Assembly (NCBI RefSeq): GCF_002878395.1
Contig: NC_061114.1
Coordinates: 143,441,167 to 143,505,166, forward strand
Length of the DNA stretch: 64,000 nt
Origin: Capsicum annuum
Lineage: Eukaryota; Streptophyta; Magnoliopsida; Solanales; Solanaceae
Direction: 5' to 3'
A program made the position numbers and the translations under genes. The notes beneath the pieces are model-generated. The model saw nothing but the letters and a program-made list of their open reading frames with translations, had not been told where the DNA came from and did no database searches. Shown piece by piece: positions 22,769 through 35,569 of this stretch (position 1 is its first letter; each line of letters begins with the position of its first letter).

Positions 22769-25227
22769 TAAAATACCCCGTGCTTTTCCTAGCTTAATTT
22801 CTCTCCTAGAATGTCAATGGTTAGTTTCAAGAATGAATAACCTTTGTTGTGTGTAGAATTTTTCAGATTTAAACTCTCCTTTGTGTGGAAAATTGAATAA
22901 GCTTTCCATCAATACCAATTTCATCCAAATTCAACACTCGGTTGATAAGTTATGGTATTTTTAGAAAAGTAGTACACCATCTGGGCAAACACCACATCGC
23001 GGTGAAGGATTAATTCCCAACTGTCAATTCCAGTAGCCCTCCGCGATAGCCCCACATTGCAGAGAAGCCTTATTTCCCATTTGTCCATTTCCAGTGGCTC
23101 AACATGATGGTGGCGTATCGCAAAGATGGCCCAAATGACAAATTAATAGAGCATCGCGGAGAAATTCTAGGTCCCAGTTGTCTAATTTCAGTGACCCACT
23201 GCGATAGTGGCGCGTCGTGGTGGCATGCCAGTTCAAAAAAATTTTATTGTTTCCAGCTCCGATTAAAAATTTGAAGGGGTACTTTGGTCAATTCCCAAGC
23301 CCCAATCCGTCCAAAACATAAGATTAAGCCTATTGTATGAACTTTATGCTTATTTTCATCCTTCCTCTCTTAAAGCAAAACTCTAGAACTCAAAAGCATA
23401 CTCCCTAAGAAATCAAAATCCTCCATTGTTTCTCTAAGAAAGCTCCAAATTGAGGATTTCCAAGACAAGATAATCAAGAACTCATCTTCAAGAACTCAAA
23501 TAGGAATCAATAAGTCTAGTTTCTTCATCTAATCATCAATTAAGGTATGTGGGGTTTATGAATAAGGATCCTCTTCCATCCTTGTGCCCAAAACCAAGTT
23601 TTCAATTCAAATTTATATGATTTTGAATGATTATACATGAGTTTCAAATTAGGATTCATACCTATTATTGTTAATTGCAAGATTTTGAGATTTCAAGTGA
23701 TTTAGAAGTTGAATTGCATGTTTATTTTCATATTTTCATGCCTATTGCAGCAATTTCCAGATTTTGAGATGAATTATCATTGTTTTCATTATCAAGCATG
23801 ATTATTATGATGTTTTGACATGAGATTAGTGCATGAGTTACTATCTCAAGATTGAATATTACTATTTCAAGAAATATTATGCTTTAAGCATCAGATGATC
23901 AGTTTATTTTTAGATTTTTAGTAAAGATTTGATTTTTTGATCCTCAGATAAGATTTAGAATCCACTTTATAGATTTATTACAGATTACAAAACTCAGAAT
24001 AGCTTTACTTACAGATTGAATCAGATAAATGCATAATTGGTTTTATATAAACCCTTATGCTAGTTTTAAAGTGGATTTTCAACAGAATGAGCGCAGATTA
24101 AAGGGAGTAGTATTTAGCACTGAGCAGAAAATGTTGGATTAGCATGCCCTATCTTCCATAGAACTATGATGTAGGTACAGATTATTAGATTATTTTCACT
24201 TCTATGTGGATGACAGTTACCAATGTGATCACTTAGCTAAGGTTATACTCCTTGTTAAGAGTATGACACCTCTCCCCATTGTGAGGTTTTCCCCATAGGG
24301 GAACAAGATGTTGGACTCCATGTTAGCTCACATAGTTTAAGTCGGTTAGAAGAACCTCCCTTCCTGAATAGTTTTTCCCTAATAGAAAAGAATATCTGAA
24401 AAGATTTTAGAAAACCACGTGTAAAGGCTCATAATTTTATTCACATTATGCTTTACAAAAAAATAATAGTTACAAATTTTAGCTTTCAGATTTTAGATAT
24501 AGAAGTAATCTCTTTTACACTTAGACAGTATGATTTACAGATCGAACATTAGTATAGCTTTCAGAACTAAATGTTATGACTCACTAGATTTACAAAGTAT
24601 GATTTGTTATTCATGATTACAGATTTCAGTATTTTAGATATTCCAGCTTATGTGAGTTATTTACATTTGGCATGTATTTTTTTACAAATTATGATGATGA
24701 AATGATATTTTACTTATGTATTTCACCCCTATTACTCAGTACATCCTGAAAGTACTGATCCACATATATGTATATGTGCTACATTATCTCTTAATGTAGA
24801 TTTGGATGCTCAGTATCTGTAGCGTGAGTAGTTAGAGCATCTCCATCTACATCTGACAGTTGGTGAGTCCTCATAATTTGGGGACTTAATTATTCAGATA
24901 TTTCAGCTTATTAGTTTAAATGCTTTAGCATTCTTTCCAAACGGTTAGAGTTAGGTGGGGTTTGTCCCATTGGCTCTCTAGTTATTAGTAGTAGAGTCTT
25001 GTCAGACTGCTAGTTACGATTCAGACTGATAGTATTTGGTTTTTAGAGATTATATTCAGATTATTCATAGCTTTTACAGATAGATTTCTGCATTTAGCAT
25101 GATTATATGTCTATATTTCCATTATTATAAGATTCAGATTTAGTAGAAGGCAGACAGGGTTAACTTAAGGCTACTCATAGTCTTGAGCACCGTGGGATAT
25201 CTCAGAATTAGATTTTGGGGTGTTACA
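22769..25227 (+). mobile_element. Solo LTR A2 (family A, 2459 bp)
   Basis: A complete LTR from a decayed TAAAATACCCC start (family TGTAACACCCC) to TTGGGGTGTTACA, with identical 5-bp duplications on both sides and no primer site, internal region or second LTR. This is the expected product of recombination between the two LTRs of an inserted element. Same family as 1648-4174 in the opposite orientation. It interrupts the B3 5' LTR, so it is younger than B3. Confidence 0.9.
22985..23225 (+). repeat. Imperfect triplicate repeat in A-type LTR
   Basis: Three diverged copies of a unit of about 60-100 bp. Each begins with a CATCGCGG(A/T)GAA-like motif (22992, 23048, 23152), continues with TCC(A/C)..TGTC..TTCCAGTG and ends near GCGATAG(T)GGCG. 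The unit retains CpG dinucleotides that are rare elsewhere in the window. Confidence 0.6.
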
Positions 25228-25232
25228 GTGGC
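25228..25232 (+). repeat. Target-site duplication, right of A2
   Basis: GTGGC, matching 22764-22768. Confidence 0.85.
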
Positions 25233-27991
25233 TTTGCAAAAGGCAATGACCTAGACAGATTAAAAATCCCTATTTTGGCCCAAAATCATATTTTCTCCTG
25301 TTTTTGACTTCTAAAGCTTGAATTAAGGTGATTTCAAAGAGGTTTTCATGATTTTATTTATGGTAAGTTCCTAAATATTTGTTCCATCATTTTCCATAGA
25401 TTCCATCTTCAAAAAATTTTAAATTCATTATTTTAATGTGTTTTGGGGTTATTCCCTGTAAATGTTACATGAGTTTTTCTTCGATTTGAGGCCAAATTTT
25501 TACATAATTTTGCATATGTTTCAACTATAGACTCCTTTTGATATAGGGAGAATTTTTCTTAAATAAGATTTCAATTTTAGCCCTTGCATTGTTGGACTTA
25601 TTTTTCAAACCCATTTTGAACCCATCTTAAATAGGGCCAATATGGGTATCATTACCTTTCTTTTGACTTAAAGATGTAATTTTTGAGTAGATTGGACGTG
25701 TTGGTGTTGATTCGAGGGATTTAAGCTTCCGGTTGAGCTTTGGACAATGCTCAAACTTGCAAATCTTCATTTAAGGCAAGTGGAGATGTACCTTGACTTT
25801 TTCCAAAGTGTTTATGTGTTGTATACCTGTTTTTATGTCTTATAATATTTCATTTTAGATTGGATCCCACTTAGATGATATGGTGAGCATCTCCACTGGC
25901 GTTGGAGTCTTTGATGGATTGTACTTCGATAAATGCCTATTCTAATTAGTTTTGCTACTTGTAAGTACCTCTAGGATGGATTATAAATGGATAACTTGGA
26001 GTTCTTGAATAATTGATAGGGATTACCTATTTTATGAGCTAGTAAACTTATTTACTTTCTAGAATATAGTAGGTTATTCTTACCTTGTTATCGAATTTTT
26101 GAGATTTAGTAAACACTTAGAGTATACACAAACTTGTAAAAGTTGATAAGACTTACTATATGAAACATTCTAGGTTTAGGTAGTTTCATGATATATTATT
26201 ATTATTAGGATTGTTGCTAATTTTGTGTTGCTCATGTGGGGCTTATGTGAACATATTTATGAACTTGAGTAACTACATGTGATTGTGTGATTGAGGGGGG
26301 CATATATGCATATTTCTCTTAGATTTAAAAGGATATCTTTATAATGCTCAGGTGGGGGTTTGAATTGATATTATTGGTCATGTTTGTGCATTACATTCCT
26401 TATTATTTATTATGTTACCCTATTAGGAGCTTAACTTTTCATCATAGACCTTATCTACTCATTAGAATTCCCTATCTATCATTGTGTCACTAGAGTGGAG
26501 GATTTACTTGACATTGTAGGACTTATTTGAGCATTTAATTGTATTATCATTATACAGATGCTCGAGTAAGGGTTTGAAATGATCGATGACAACACGACTA
26601 TTTATTCTGGTAGTGCCAAGTGGAAACTGTAAACATGAATTATTGATACATTGAGTCGATTCTAAGATCACGTATACATGCATTGAATGGATTTTTTATC
26701 TTTATACTGATTGATTTTGAGAATTACATCCCCATATCGCACATGCATATTCATGAGACCTTGGTACCACAAGGAAACACTATTTTGAAACAAAATAAGA
26801 CAGTTTTATGAAAACTCTCTTGGAGAACATGAGCCAAAGAGTAGAGTTTGGATTTATATTAAGATTAAGATTGAGATATAAGATAGAGTATATAGGTTGT
26901 GAATCGCCCATGGGTCCTACCTGGTTGCTGCGAGGTCGGTGGGTGTAAACAGAAAGTCATACGATGACTTTTACCATTCTTCATCATCCAATCATCATCA
27001 TTCCATCACATTGCATTATTTGCATTGTATTACATTCCTTGTTTTTCTTTGATATTATATTTGTATTCACTTTTATATTTCATTTCCGTCATAGAATCTT
27101 CTTTATGATATCATGGTAGAGAATTCTCTCATTTCATTACATTGCCTTATATTATCTTGTACTAATTTTGAGGTTGGAATATTTGAGTCATGGGGTATGG
27201 CTGAGGCTTGATAGGAGAGATAGATATGTAGACCTATTGGTAGTATGACACACACACATACACATATTTATATGTTTGCATCTCTCCTTGCTTTTATCCG
27301 ATATTACTTGGATAATTTTAGTTAACAAAGCCTAATATATCTTATTAGTAAGCCTTCTTTATAAATGACTTTCCTTATAGAATGATCATTGAATGAATAG
27401 TATTGACTTACCTAGGTTAGCGTGCCTACCTTATTTTTAGTGAATATGTTGACTATTGTGTTGTGTTACCTATATTTAATGAAAGAAAGTAATTATGGGA
27501 CATAGATTATTGGGGAACCTTAGGTAGTTAGGATAGTGGTTCTAACCATCATTGTGGAACAGGTTCTGTTATTGATGATGTTTGTTGAGTACACATGGTT
27601 TCCTTTTTCTTGTTTCTACAGTCCATGTAGATATTGGTTTGATTGGTAGATGGTAGTTGGCGTTTTGTCAGAGTTGACATTGTAGAGATCGCTGTAGAGG
27701 CTGATATAGCTCATCTTTGATCTCTCTATTTATGTCTGAAGTCTTATTTCACATCTAATACTTTTTCAATGATTATTATTATTAGTTGAATCTATATAGA
27801 GGCCTGTATAAATGACAACCAGACCTGTGATACATTTTTGAGACTTGCCTTATGTACATATATTAGGGATATTTTTATTTCTTTTATTTTTGCTCTTGAA
27901 CTCCCTTTAACTCTTGTTCTTTGGGTTGAGTTAAGGTCGCTTATCTAGAGGGTTTAACAAGTGTTATCATATGCCATTTTGGGTTATGAAA

Positions 27992-28006
27992 AATTAGTAC
28001 ATAACC
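27992..28006 (+). other. Decayed primer-binding site of B3
   Basis: AATTAGTACATAACC follows the LTR end and corresponds to AGTTGGTATCAGAGCC with several changes. The sequence after it (AAATTCA and, further on, TAGTAGAGTCTTGCAGATTG) is typical leader of this chromovirus group as I remember it. Confidence 0.6.
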
Positions 28007-28553
28007 AAATTCATTGGTCTCATTAGCAGAAGCCAAGTCTAGTAGAGTCTTGCAGATTGATGCAGAGACATTTGTTATCTTTCTTGAGGCTATAGTATCT
28101 TAGGGTACTTTTATTCCTTCATTCTGTTTTGGGTGTTTGGACCTTTGTTTAACTCAAAAACTTTTTATTCACTCTCTTACAGATGGTGAGCACATATTTT
28201 TTTGTGGCTAGAGACTTAGAGACCGTGCCTTTGGTGTGTACAAAAAGTAGGGTTTGAGGCAGAGGTTAGATTAGGATGACCAGACTACCTAACGGTTAGG
28301 TTGGAGTTATCTCCTTAGGTTATAGGGTTGTTAGTGATGGTATGTATTGAGTGTTAGAGGGCTTGAGGCTAATACAGATACCACATGTGACCATACCTAT
28401 GATTGATGATTATTTGGCTTGAGTGTTGGGTTTTTTCAGATCGTGGCTCTTATTTTGGTTCATCGTGCTAATTCAGGGCTTTATAATCTATGCAAATATG
28501 AAGACTACTGGCTCTCCTTATGTTAATGAGTTATTAAGAGGGATTGCTCCACA

Positions 28554-28558
28554 TGTAG
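28554..28558 (+). repeat. Target-site duplication, left of F
   Basis: TGTAG, identical to 30894-30898. Confidence 0.85.
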
Positions 28559-30893
28559 TGTCACGAACCAAGGCTACCCCCTTGTCGTGACAACTGTGCT
28601 TATGGTTACAAGTGACCACAAGCTAACCCATGAGATGGTACCTACTGTGAGCACTGAATAAATAGTAACAAAATACATGAGCGGAAAAATAAACTGACAT
28701 AAGTACTGAAATCTGAATACTACAAAACGCATCAAAGTATGTCCAAACAACTAATAAAATACTCAAAATCAACTCCTTAACTAAAACATCTAGTAATACT
28801 GAGATAACTGACTGATTGTCTAACTAATTGTCTTAATGTCTGAAAGCCTCTAAACAGATTGAGAAGTTGATAGGGCATTCCCCCAACTAACTCTGACTAA
28901 CTAAATAGAATGAAATACTGAAATAACTAAATAATCATAAGCATGTCCTCGATGGATGAGGACTCACCACTATGATTACTGGATTACGCTGAGTTGTCTA
29001 ATTATGATCGATAAATTGAGCATCCAAACCTATGAATTAAGACATCATAGCGCAAAGAAGAGTATGCAGTCAGTACTTTGAATGTATTAGTATATCAGAT
29101 GGGGATAGGATGATATACATGGGGTACTTTGCATATGAAATTAGGACTAACTAAATAACATGAGATAAATAAATATGAATGCATGAAAACTATAACATCT
29201 GAGAATGCAAAACCAAGCATAAATCTATAATCTAAAATAAGTCTGAAATCTTAAAGACTGTAAACTGTATAACTGAATAACTGAAAGTCTGTACACATAG
29301 TCAAGAAAACCTGAACTAAGAATACACTAGAATTCTATTCTGAGACTGTGGAAGGTATTATCTAACCAACATGTCCTAATCTGACCTAATCGGGGTCCAA
29401 TCTATAACTTCAGTTCGAAAGGTGTCAGTACTGTGCCACGAGTACTAACACTGGCTGTGTGGATCCACTAAGCTGGCATCTCAAAGGAGTAAGGAGTCAC
29501 CCTCAATTGGCAGGTAATCTAAAGAGATATGTCTCACCCTCAACTGGCAGGTAGACACTTAGGCAACCCTTAACTGGCAGGTAGACACTTGGACAACCCT
29601 TAACTGGCAGGTAGATATCTCTAACCTATGATGGCTACATATTTCTGTAACTCAGGGATTGCTACTAAGGGTCACACCCTTTACTGTCAGGTGAGCACTC
29701 ATCCCTGAGTTCGCTCAGTGCTAAATCCTACTCCCAACTGAGGTGACACTGATACTGGAATGGACTGAACTAGTAGAACATTATTACATAATTGATAGTT
29801 CTCATCATGATCATAAACATGTAAATACACTGATAAGATCATTAATTAACTATCTGAGTACTTGAAAAGCTAAATTCATGTAAAACACATAGGTACCAGG
29901 TTCATTACCCACCAGCACTAAATGAACATGAGTATGCTATATTAAACTTGAAATTTAGTAATACATGATTATGTTTCAAAGACCCAAAAATGACATCTCA
30001 TTAAAACATGTGAAAACGATATACTTAAACATGAGTTTATCTTAAACATGAAGAAACAATATTATTTTATGGCTAAACTCATAACTTGAGGATTCATCTT
30101 GAAACCAATTGAACATGACATGGAAATTCCAATACTCAAATGTTATATGGTTCATTCTACTTGAAAATACTTGTAACCATAACTTTTAATTTAATTAACA
30201 AGAGATTCATGGAATTAGTTCAAATCAAACTTTTGAAACTCATAATTTAAAACTCCAAAAAAGGTTCTTGGATTCCATGGGTGGAAGAAACCCATGGATG
30301 AACATCACACATTGCTCACTGGGTGAATTTATAAAGATTCTTGGGAATTTCTTGAGGTTTGAAGCTTGAATTCCTTGATTTCTTGTGAAAGAATTAGGGT
30401 TTGTTCTTAAGGGAAGGGATGCTTCTTTCAGAGAATTTTTGATAAAAAGAAGAAATAATTCTCTTTGGGAACCTAAATTTCATGTTATGGACAAGTTGGT
30501 AAAGGGGAAATGACCTAAATTCCCTTAAAGTTATGAGGAACAAAAGATGGTAAAAAAAGAAAGGGGCAACGCGGGCTGTGAGCACCATACAGGAGCAAGC
30601 AACGTGGGCTTTAGAGCAGTGCACTGGGGGATGAGATATGAGCTTTGGAGCGGTGCACTGGGGGGTATGGCATGGACTAATCCTAGTGGTGCTACTGCCT
30701 TGGTTCTGAAAACATGCCCTTATGCTCGTCCAAAAATTCAAAAACTCACATGAGATGTACTTTTAACTACCCCGATCATGAATCAACTTAAAAATAAATG
30801 TTCTAAGGTATGGAAGGTCAAAAATAAAATCATCAAAATTTAGGGGTCTTGGAAATGACTAAGTCCCAACACTAGGTTTTATGGGGTATTCTA
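28559..30893 (-). mobile_element. Solo LTR F (2335 bp, minus)
   Basis: Runs from TGTCACGAACC to GGGGTATTCTA with perfect 5-bp duplications TGTAG on both sides and no internal sequence, hence a solo LTR. The terminus pattern and the 'gttacaagtgaccacaagc..' block place it near the A and C families in minus orientation. It lies within B3 gag. The frames at 30394-30753 are inside the LTR and overlap a short repeat (GAGC(A/G)GTGCACTGGGG at 30614 and 30648). Confidence 0.9.
29500..29612. repeat. 30-bp tandem repeat in LTR F
   Basis: About four copies of a unit containing AACTGGCAGGTAGACACTT. GGCAG recurs at 29509, 29546, 29576 and 29606 (spacings 37, 30, 30). A diverged copy occurs near 29685. Confidence 0.9.
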
Positions 30894-30898
30894 TGTAG
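30894..30898 (+). repeat. Target-site duplication, right of F
   Basis: TGTAG, matching 28554-28558. Confidence 0.85.
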
Positions 30899-31210
30899 TG
30901 ACTTTATTCTTTAAGACCATGGAAGGACAAATTAGATATACAAAGTTCTGGAGCATAGATCCACCTTATTTTGATGGATATCCTAGGTTTGATGCTTTTA
31001 TATTCTTACTTTATTGCCATGGGAGGTTGTACAAGTTGGGGGTGATGGATTCTTATGGAGGATACTTTACTTCTTGTAAGTTCTTTAGTCTAATCTAGAC
31101 AGTCATGAAGGACATTTCTAGAGGGTAAATCAATTAGATCAACTTATTTTTTACAGGATTAATTTACTCGAGCATTCATAGAGGTGCTTGTGTGGAGATA
31201 CAAGAGGCTT

Positions 31211-33603
31211 TGAAATACCCTAGTTTCTGTACCTTTGAAATTTTCCTAGAATTCTGGTCCCTGGACCTAATACGACTCATGGGTATAAGCCGTATGGTGG
31301 GGTAGGATGGTAAGGTCCAGTCATAGGCTGACTAGTGTTGGCTGGTGTGATGGATTTTGGTTATTGGAATGGATACAACTTAAGGGTATGAGTCATATTG
31401 GTGGGTATGGGTCATTTGGTTCCTTCTTAATCTTATACTTTGTTACTTTGGTTGGATCTGAGCACGAGTGGCTCACCATGAGCCGTAAGCTAGGGTACGA
31501 GTCATAACCAGGACTCGTATAGTGGACAGTGTCTAAATCTTACTTAGGTTTAAATAAACAAAGGGTACAGATCGTATGCGTTGGATATAACTTGGTTAGA
31601 TGATTTCTATTCTGGACAGTATTGGATTCAAAGGTTGAGGCTAGGATACGAGTAGAGGGTACCACTCGTATTGGAGGGTACGACTCGTGAGTGTCAGTCG
31701 TACCCCTAGGATGGGATTTTTTGCAACTTAAGTGGGGGTATTCTACATATTTCCCCACTTATCCTAATAAGGTCCCATGACTTCTAACCTACTTGGGAGG
31801 TTAGTTACTCTATTATTTCATTCATTAACACTTAGAAATGCTTCTAAACACTCAATAATTTCCTCAAATAATTTTGGGCAAGGGAAGTTAGGGTTTCAAC
31901 TAGAGGATTAATTTGGGGCTTGGTTTAGTAATTTCTTTCCATCATCATCTTTGTTTAAGTCATGTTCTCTTCCCTCATTGTTAATTCTAACTAGAAGCAT
32001 GGTTTTTATGAATGTTTTCATGACTTCATTGATTGTATAATTTTTTTTCAAATACAAATTAGGGGTTTTGATATTAAATGGTTGGTTATTGTTTTACCAT
32101 GGTTTTAATTATTATTTATGTGCATTAATGGTGGTTTTGGATAATTGGATTGCATGGGAATGTTTCATGGTAATTGGAATTGGTTTTGTTTATATTATTC
32201 CCCTAATGTGTTTGACAAAATACCTATAATAATGTTTTTATTGCATTGAGTACTTTTAATGGAACACTTTCTTGTTTTAAAACTTCGTAAAGGAATTATG
32301 CATGGTTAAACATCTTGGTAAGGTAAATGGCTAAATGGTTATGCTTGTGCGGTACATAGAATCCCCTAAGTGGCTTAATATAGTAAATGAAAGGGCAATT
32401 GGAAGTCCCCTTAAACTTATATATGGTTGGCCATAGATAGTACTTGCAAGTATGGTCGGTATGATGATACCACCACTAAATGTCCTTAGTTAATAAATGG
32501 TAAATGGATTGGTTAGTTTCTTGGTAATGGTTTTAATTGGTCAATAATGGTAGTATGTGTAGCAAAGCCGTGGAAGGTAGAGGTCTCGAGGGGGACCAAA
32601 ATTGAAAACTCATATTTGCTAATGTGAGGTTGGTCTTGGTGACTGTATGCATAATGTCACACTATATTTTAGGGGATGTACTCGTCATCCTAGGTTTTTT
32701 TTCCTAGTTGTGCAACTTTACGTACTAGGGCCCTGAACCCATATAGCCCGTAGGTGGTTTAGGACGGCAAATCTACACAACCCAGGTAAACATTTTAAAG
32801 AAATGCTAAACCTGATACCCTTTTTTGACATGGTTATATATATATATATGTATATTTATGTGCATATGAATGGTTTTACTTGGTTTTATAAATGGCATTA
32901 TTTTATCCTTATCCTGATATCATGCTAGCATTCACCTGCTAGCCCGTCTACTGGCGGCTGTATACCTATCCTAGCAAGAACCGGTTGTTCTACTCCTATT
33001 ACATAGTGATTGACTCGGGGATTAGTATTTGGACTAAAACGGTGAGCTTCCATCCTTTTGAAAGGCTCCATTTCATGTTATGGATATTTTAGACACTTGA
33101 TTTTATTTTGGATATTGGTTTTGGCCATGGTTGGGGGCTTATCCCAGCTAAATTTTATCACTCTTTTGGATAGAGGCTTTGTGGTACTACTATGGGTTAG
33201 AATGGGAGGGATTGGTATTACTGCCAACCTTGGTATTGGAATAAGCCAGAGGGATGACATCATTGGATTATGTTATTGGTTGATCTATTATATTTTATCT
33301 TGGGATTAGTTATACAATATTTTAGTACATCTTTAGTTATGGCCTAGTTTGTGGACCTTGTTTAGGTATTGGTTTGGTATGGTTGGATTATTGGTATAGG
33401 ATGGCTAGACTCGACTGGGTTGGTCACGGTTGTGATCCTATCCCAGAGTCTTTAAATGAGCTATTACACTATCTTGTTACATGCTTAAAATTTATCCAAC
33501 TCCGGCAGGCGGCTGGAGGTTGGGTTGGGTTATAGGATTGATCTCCGATCCCGGTCAGACTTGGAATACCTATTACGATAAGGCTGCTGGTCAGGTCACG
33601 TTA
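31211..33603 (+). repeat. 5' LTR of element D3 (2.4 kb)
   Basis: Begins TGAAATACCC and ends GGTCACGTTA directly before a near-perfect primer-binding site. It is homologous in opposite orientation to 6268-8570 and 13515-16047: 'gtacgactcgt' motifs at 31490-31700, 'ttggggaa/gggacc', a TA-rich tract at 32834-32850, 'caccactcgtact'. It inserted into B3 gag. The frames at 31307-31758 and 33058-33675 are not genes. Confidence 0.85.
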
Positions 33604-33619
33604 AGTTTGTATCAGAGCC
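33604..33619 (+). other. Primer-binding site of D3
   Basis: AGTTTGTATCAGAGCC differs from the initiator-Met-tRNA site by a single base and abuts the LTR end. Confidence 0.9.
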
Positions 33620-33813
33620 TAGGTTATTGGTCAATTATGATTCCACAAAGTCATGTCGAGTACAGTATCTTTTAAGGATGTGTAGCATGCCACACTCACA
33701 AATAAGAGTCTACAAGGCATTTAGGAATGTCTCACTTTCTTGGTATATATTTTCAAGCTTAGAGTCTCAGTCCTGGAATCTTCTCTAATCCTTGTTTGTT
33801 CGTCTATTAGATC

Positions 33814-34950
33814 ATGCCTCGTAGATCTAGAACACAAAAAAATTCTTTTATCCCATTTGGGGTAATGATGAAGGGGCGCATCCTACTTCTGGTGTTTATC
33901 TTCGATCTTATGGTCCTATCTATGATAGTTTTGGAGCTTTATTGGTTGCTACTAGTCCTCCTCAAGGTAAGGTGACTAATATGGAATACCATTACTCTCA
34001 TTATATTATTGCTCAAATAGTCTCTACTTAGGCTGAGCGTGGTGCAACTAGTGCTTTGTCTACTGAGGCTACAAGGGTAGGCCAATATATGAAAATGGGT
34101 CCTTCTACTTTTTCTGGAGTAAAGGTGAAACAGGATCCACAGGCCTTCTTGGATGAAATGGAAAAGATATTTCAAATGATGCAGTCTACCAATGTTGAGG
34201 GGCCAAACTTTTTACCTTATCATCTCAAAAAAGTTGCATACCAGTGGTATAGAGAGTAGGACAGGGATAGGAGTGATGTGAAAGAATCAGTCTTGTGGGA
34301 TACTTTTTCTAAGGCTTTCTTAGATCAGTTCTTTCCCCAAGAGTTAAGAAAAGCAAAGATAGAGGAGTTTGAGAACCTCAAGCAAGGGAGGTTGTCTGCT
34401 AAGGAAAATTCCTTTATGTTTAACTAATTGTCAAGGCCTGCCTTTGATTTAGTAGTTGACATACGGACAAGAATAAGAAAGTTTGCTTCTGGGTGGATTT
34501 GATTTTAGAGAAAAAACTACCATGATGATTAAAGATATGAACATTTCTAGATTGACTATTCATATGCGGTACATACAGGATAAGAAGAGTAAGCAGGTAG
34601 AGTTCGAAGATTAGTAGGGTAACAGAAGAAGGTTTTCTAACCAGGGAGGTGCTCAGTCTCAGGGTGGTCTGGATGGTGGTAAATGGATAAAAAAAGTTTG
34701 GGAGTTCTGGTTCCTACACTTCTTATAGTTCTCCTTACCAGTCGGGCAACAGGCATTATCAAGGTGGTGATAATTTCTTGGTTCAGGGTGACTAATCTCA
34801 GGAAAATAGAAGTCAGTCAGTTTTTTCATACTTTTCTTTTTGATTTTGTGGTCGTCCTCATTGGGGTTATATGATTAAGAATGGGACAAATGCTTTAAGT
34901 GTGGCTAGGCAGGCTATTGTCTCAGGTATTTTCTATTTAATAAGGTTGCT
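33814..34950 (+). pseudogene. gag of D3
   Basis: Starts at ATG 33814 (MPRRSRTQ), the family start, 195 bp after the primer site. Gag core from about 33955: PPQGKVTNMEYH, AERGATSALSTEA, YMKMGPSTFSGVKVKQDPQ, FLDEMEKIFQMMQSTNVEG, PYHLKKVAYQWYRE. It then continues FSKAFLDQFFPQELRKAK and FENLKQGRLSAKENSF. Stops include TAG at 34029-34031, where relatives have CAG (Gln). The C-terminal part (34560-34900) is degenerate, with only a broken C-F-K-C-G type knuckle near 34888. It is the best-preserved gag in the window but cannot give a full protein. Confidence 0.85.
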
Positions 34951-35089
34951 ACGGGGGTGAATATGATTCATGTGGCTTTGTCTTTTGCTCCTACACCTGG
35001 TTTAGTGGCATATAGTTCTATTACTGCTCTTGGTTTTAGTGTTGGCCAGAATAGGTTGTATGCTTTGGTATCCCGACAGGAATCTGAGG

Positions 35090-35520
35090 CATCACCTGAC
35101 GTCGTTACTGGTATGTTACAGCTTTTCTCGCATTACATATATTCTCCTATGTTACTCATTATATGGTTGTATATTTTAGTTTTGATTCAAAAGTTATTTT
35201 GGATCCGTTTTCTATTTCTACCCTGTAGGTGACTCAGTTACTGCTAAAAGAGTCTATAGGGGGTATATGTTGCTGGCAAGCATACCTTGGTGGATCTATT
35301 TGAGTTGGGTATGGTGGAATTCGATGTCATTCTAGGGATGGATTGGTTACATACTAGGCACGTGTCCTTTGATTGTTGGACCCATAGGGTTATCTTTAGG
35401 TTCCCTAATGAATCGGTTATAGAATGGGAGGGCTATTTTTTAGCTCCTACGGGGATATTGATTTCTGATCTTAGATCTTGGATGTTAATCTCTAAAGGTT
35501 TTCTTTACCACTTGGTATAG
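35090..35520 (+). pseudogene. Aspartic protease of D3
   Basis: Downstream of gag. The second half is open in one frame (35287-35520): MVEFDVILGMDWLHTR carries the conserved GMDWL block and is followed by HRVIFRFPNESVIEWEG. The active-site Asp box upstream (about 35090-35180) is not readable in one frame. YHLV at the end is followed by TAG and the linker to RT. It would process the polyprotein; inactive. Confidence 0.8.
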
Positions 35521-35569
35521 GTTAAAGATTCTAACTCGAAAGGTCCTTCTTTTTAGTCAGTTTCATCAG

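Larger units (their letters stand above)
22088..27991 (+). repeat. 5' LTR of element B3, interrupted by solo LTR A2
   Basis: Starts TGTAATGATCC and ends TTTTGGGTTATGAAA, followed by a decayed primer site. Without the inserted 22769-25227 and one duplicated GTGGC it is about 3.4 kb, longer than the B12 3' LTR because it carries extra sequence near its 3' end. It holds the same 'tgggg(c)ttg' repeats (26230-26530) and a 'cacacacatacac' tract near 27250. No coding potential. Confidence 0.75.
28183..31210 (+). pseudogene. gag of B3, interrupted by solo LTR F
   Basis: The frame opens at ATG 28183 (MVSTYFFVARDLETVP) just after the leader and soon hits stops. The part before the F insertion ends with TTGSPYVNELLRGIAPH (28500-28550). 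After F (from 30899) a better-kept block reads FWSIDPPYFDGYPRFDAF and YKLGVMDSYGGYF, matching the F-x-R/K-x-x-PP-x-F-x-G Gag core of chromoviruses. It is broken at 31210 by the D3 5' LTR; the remainder of B3 (pol, 3' LTR) is not found in the window. Gag normally forms the cytoplasmic particle; this copy is dead. Confidence 0.7.

Noticed and set aside
30394..30753. Opposed 115- and 68-codon frames
   Set aside because: Both lie wholly within solo LTR F and overlap a short duplicated block; no similarity to a known protein.
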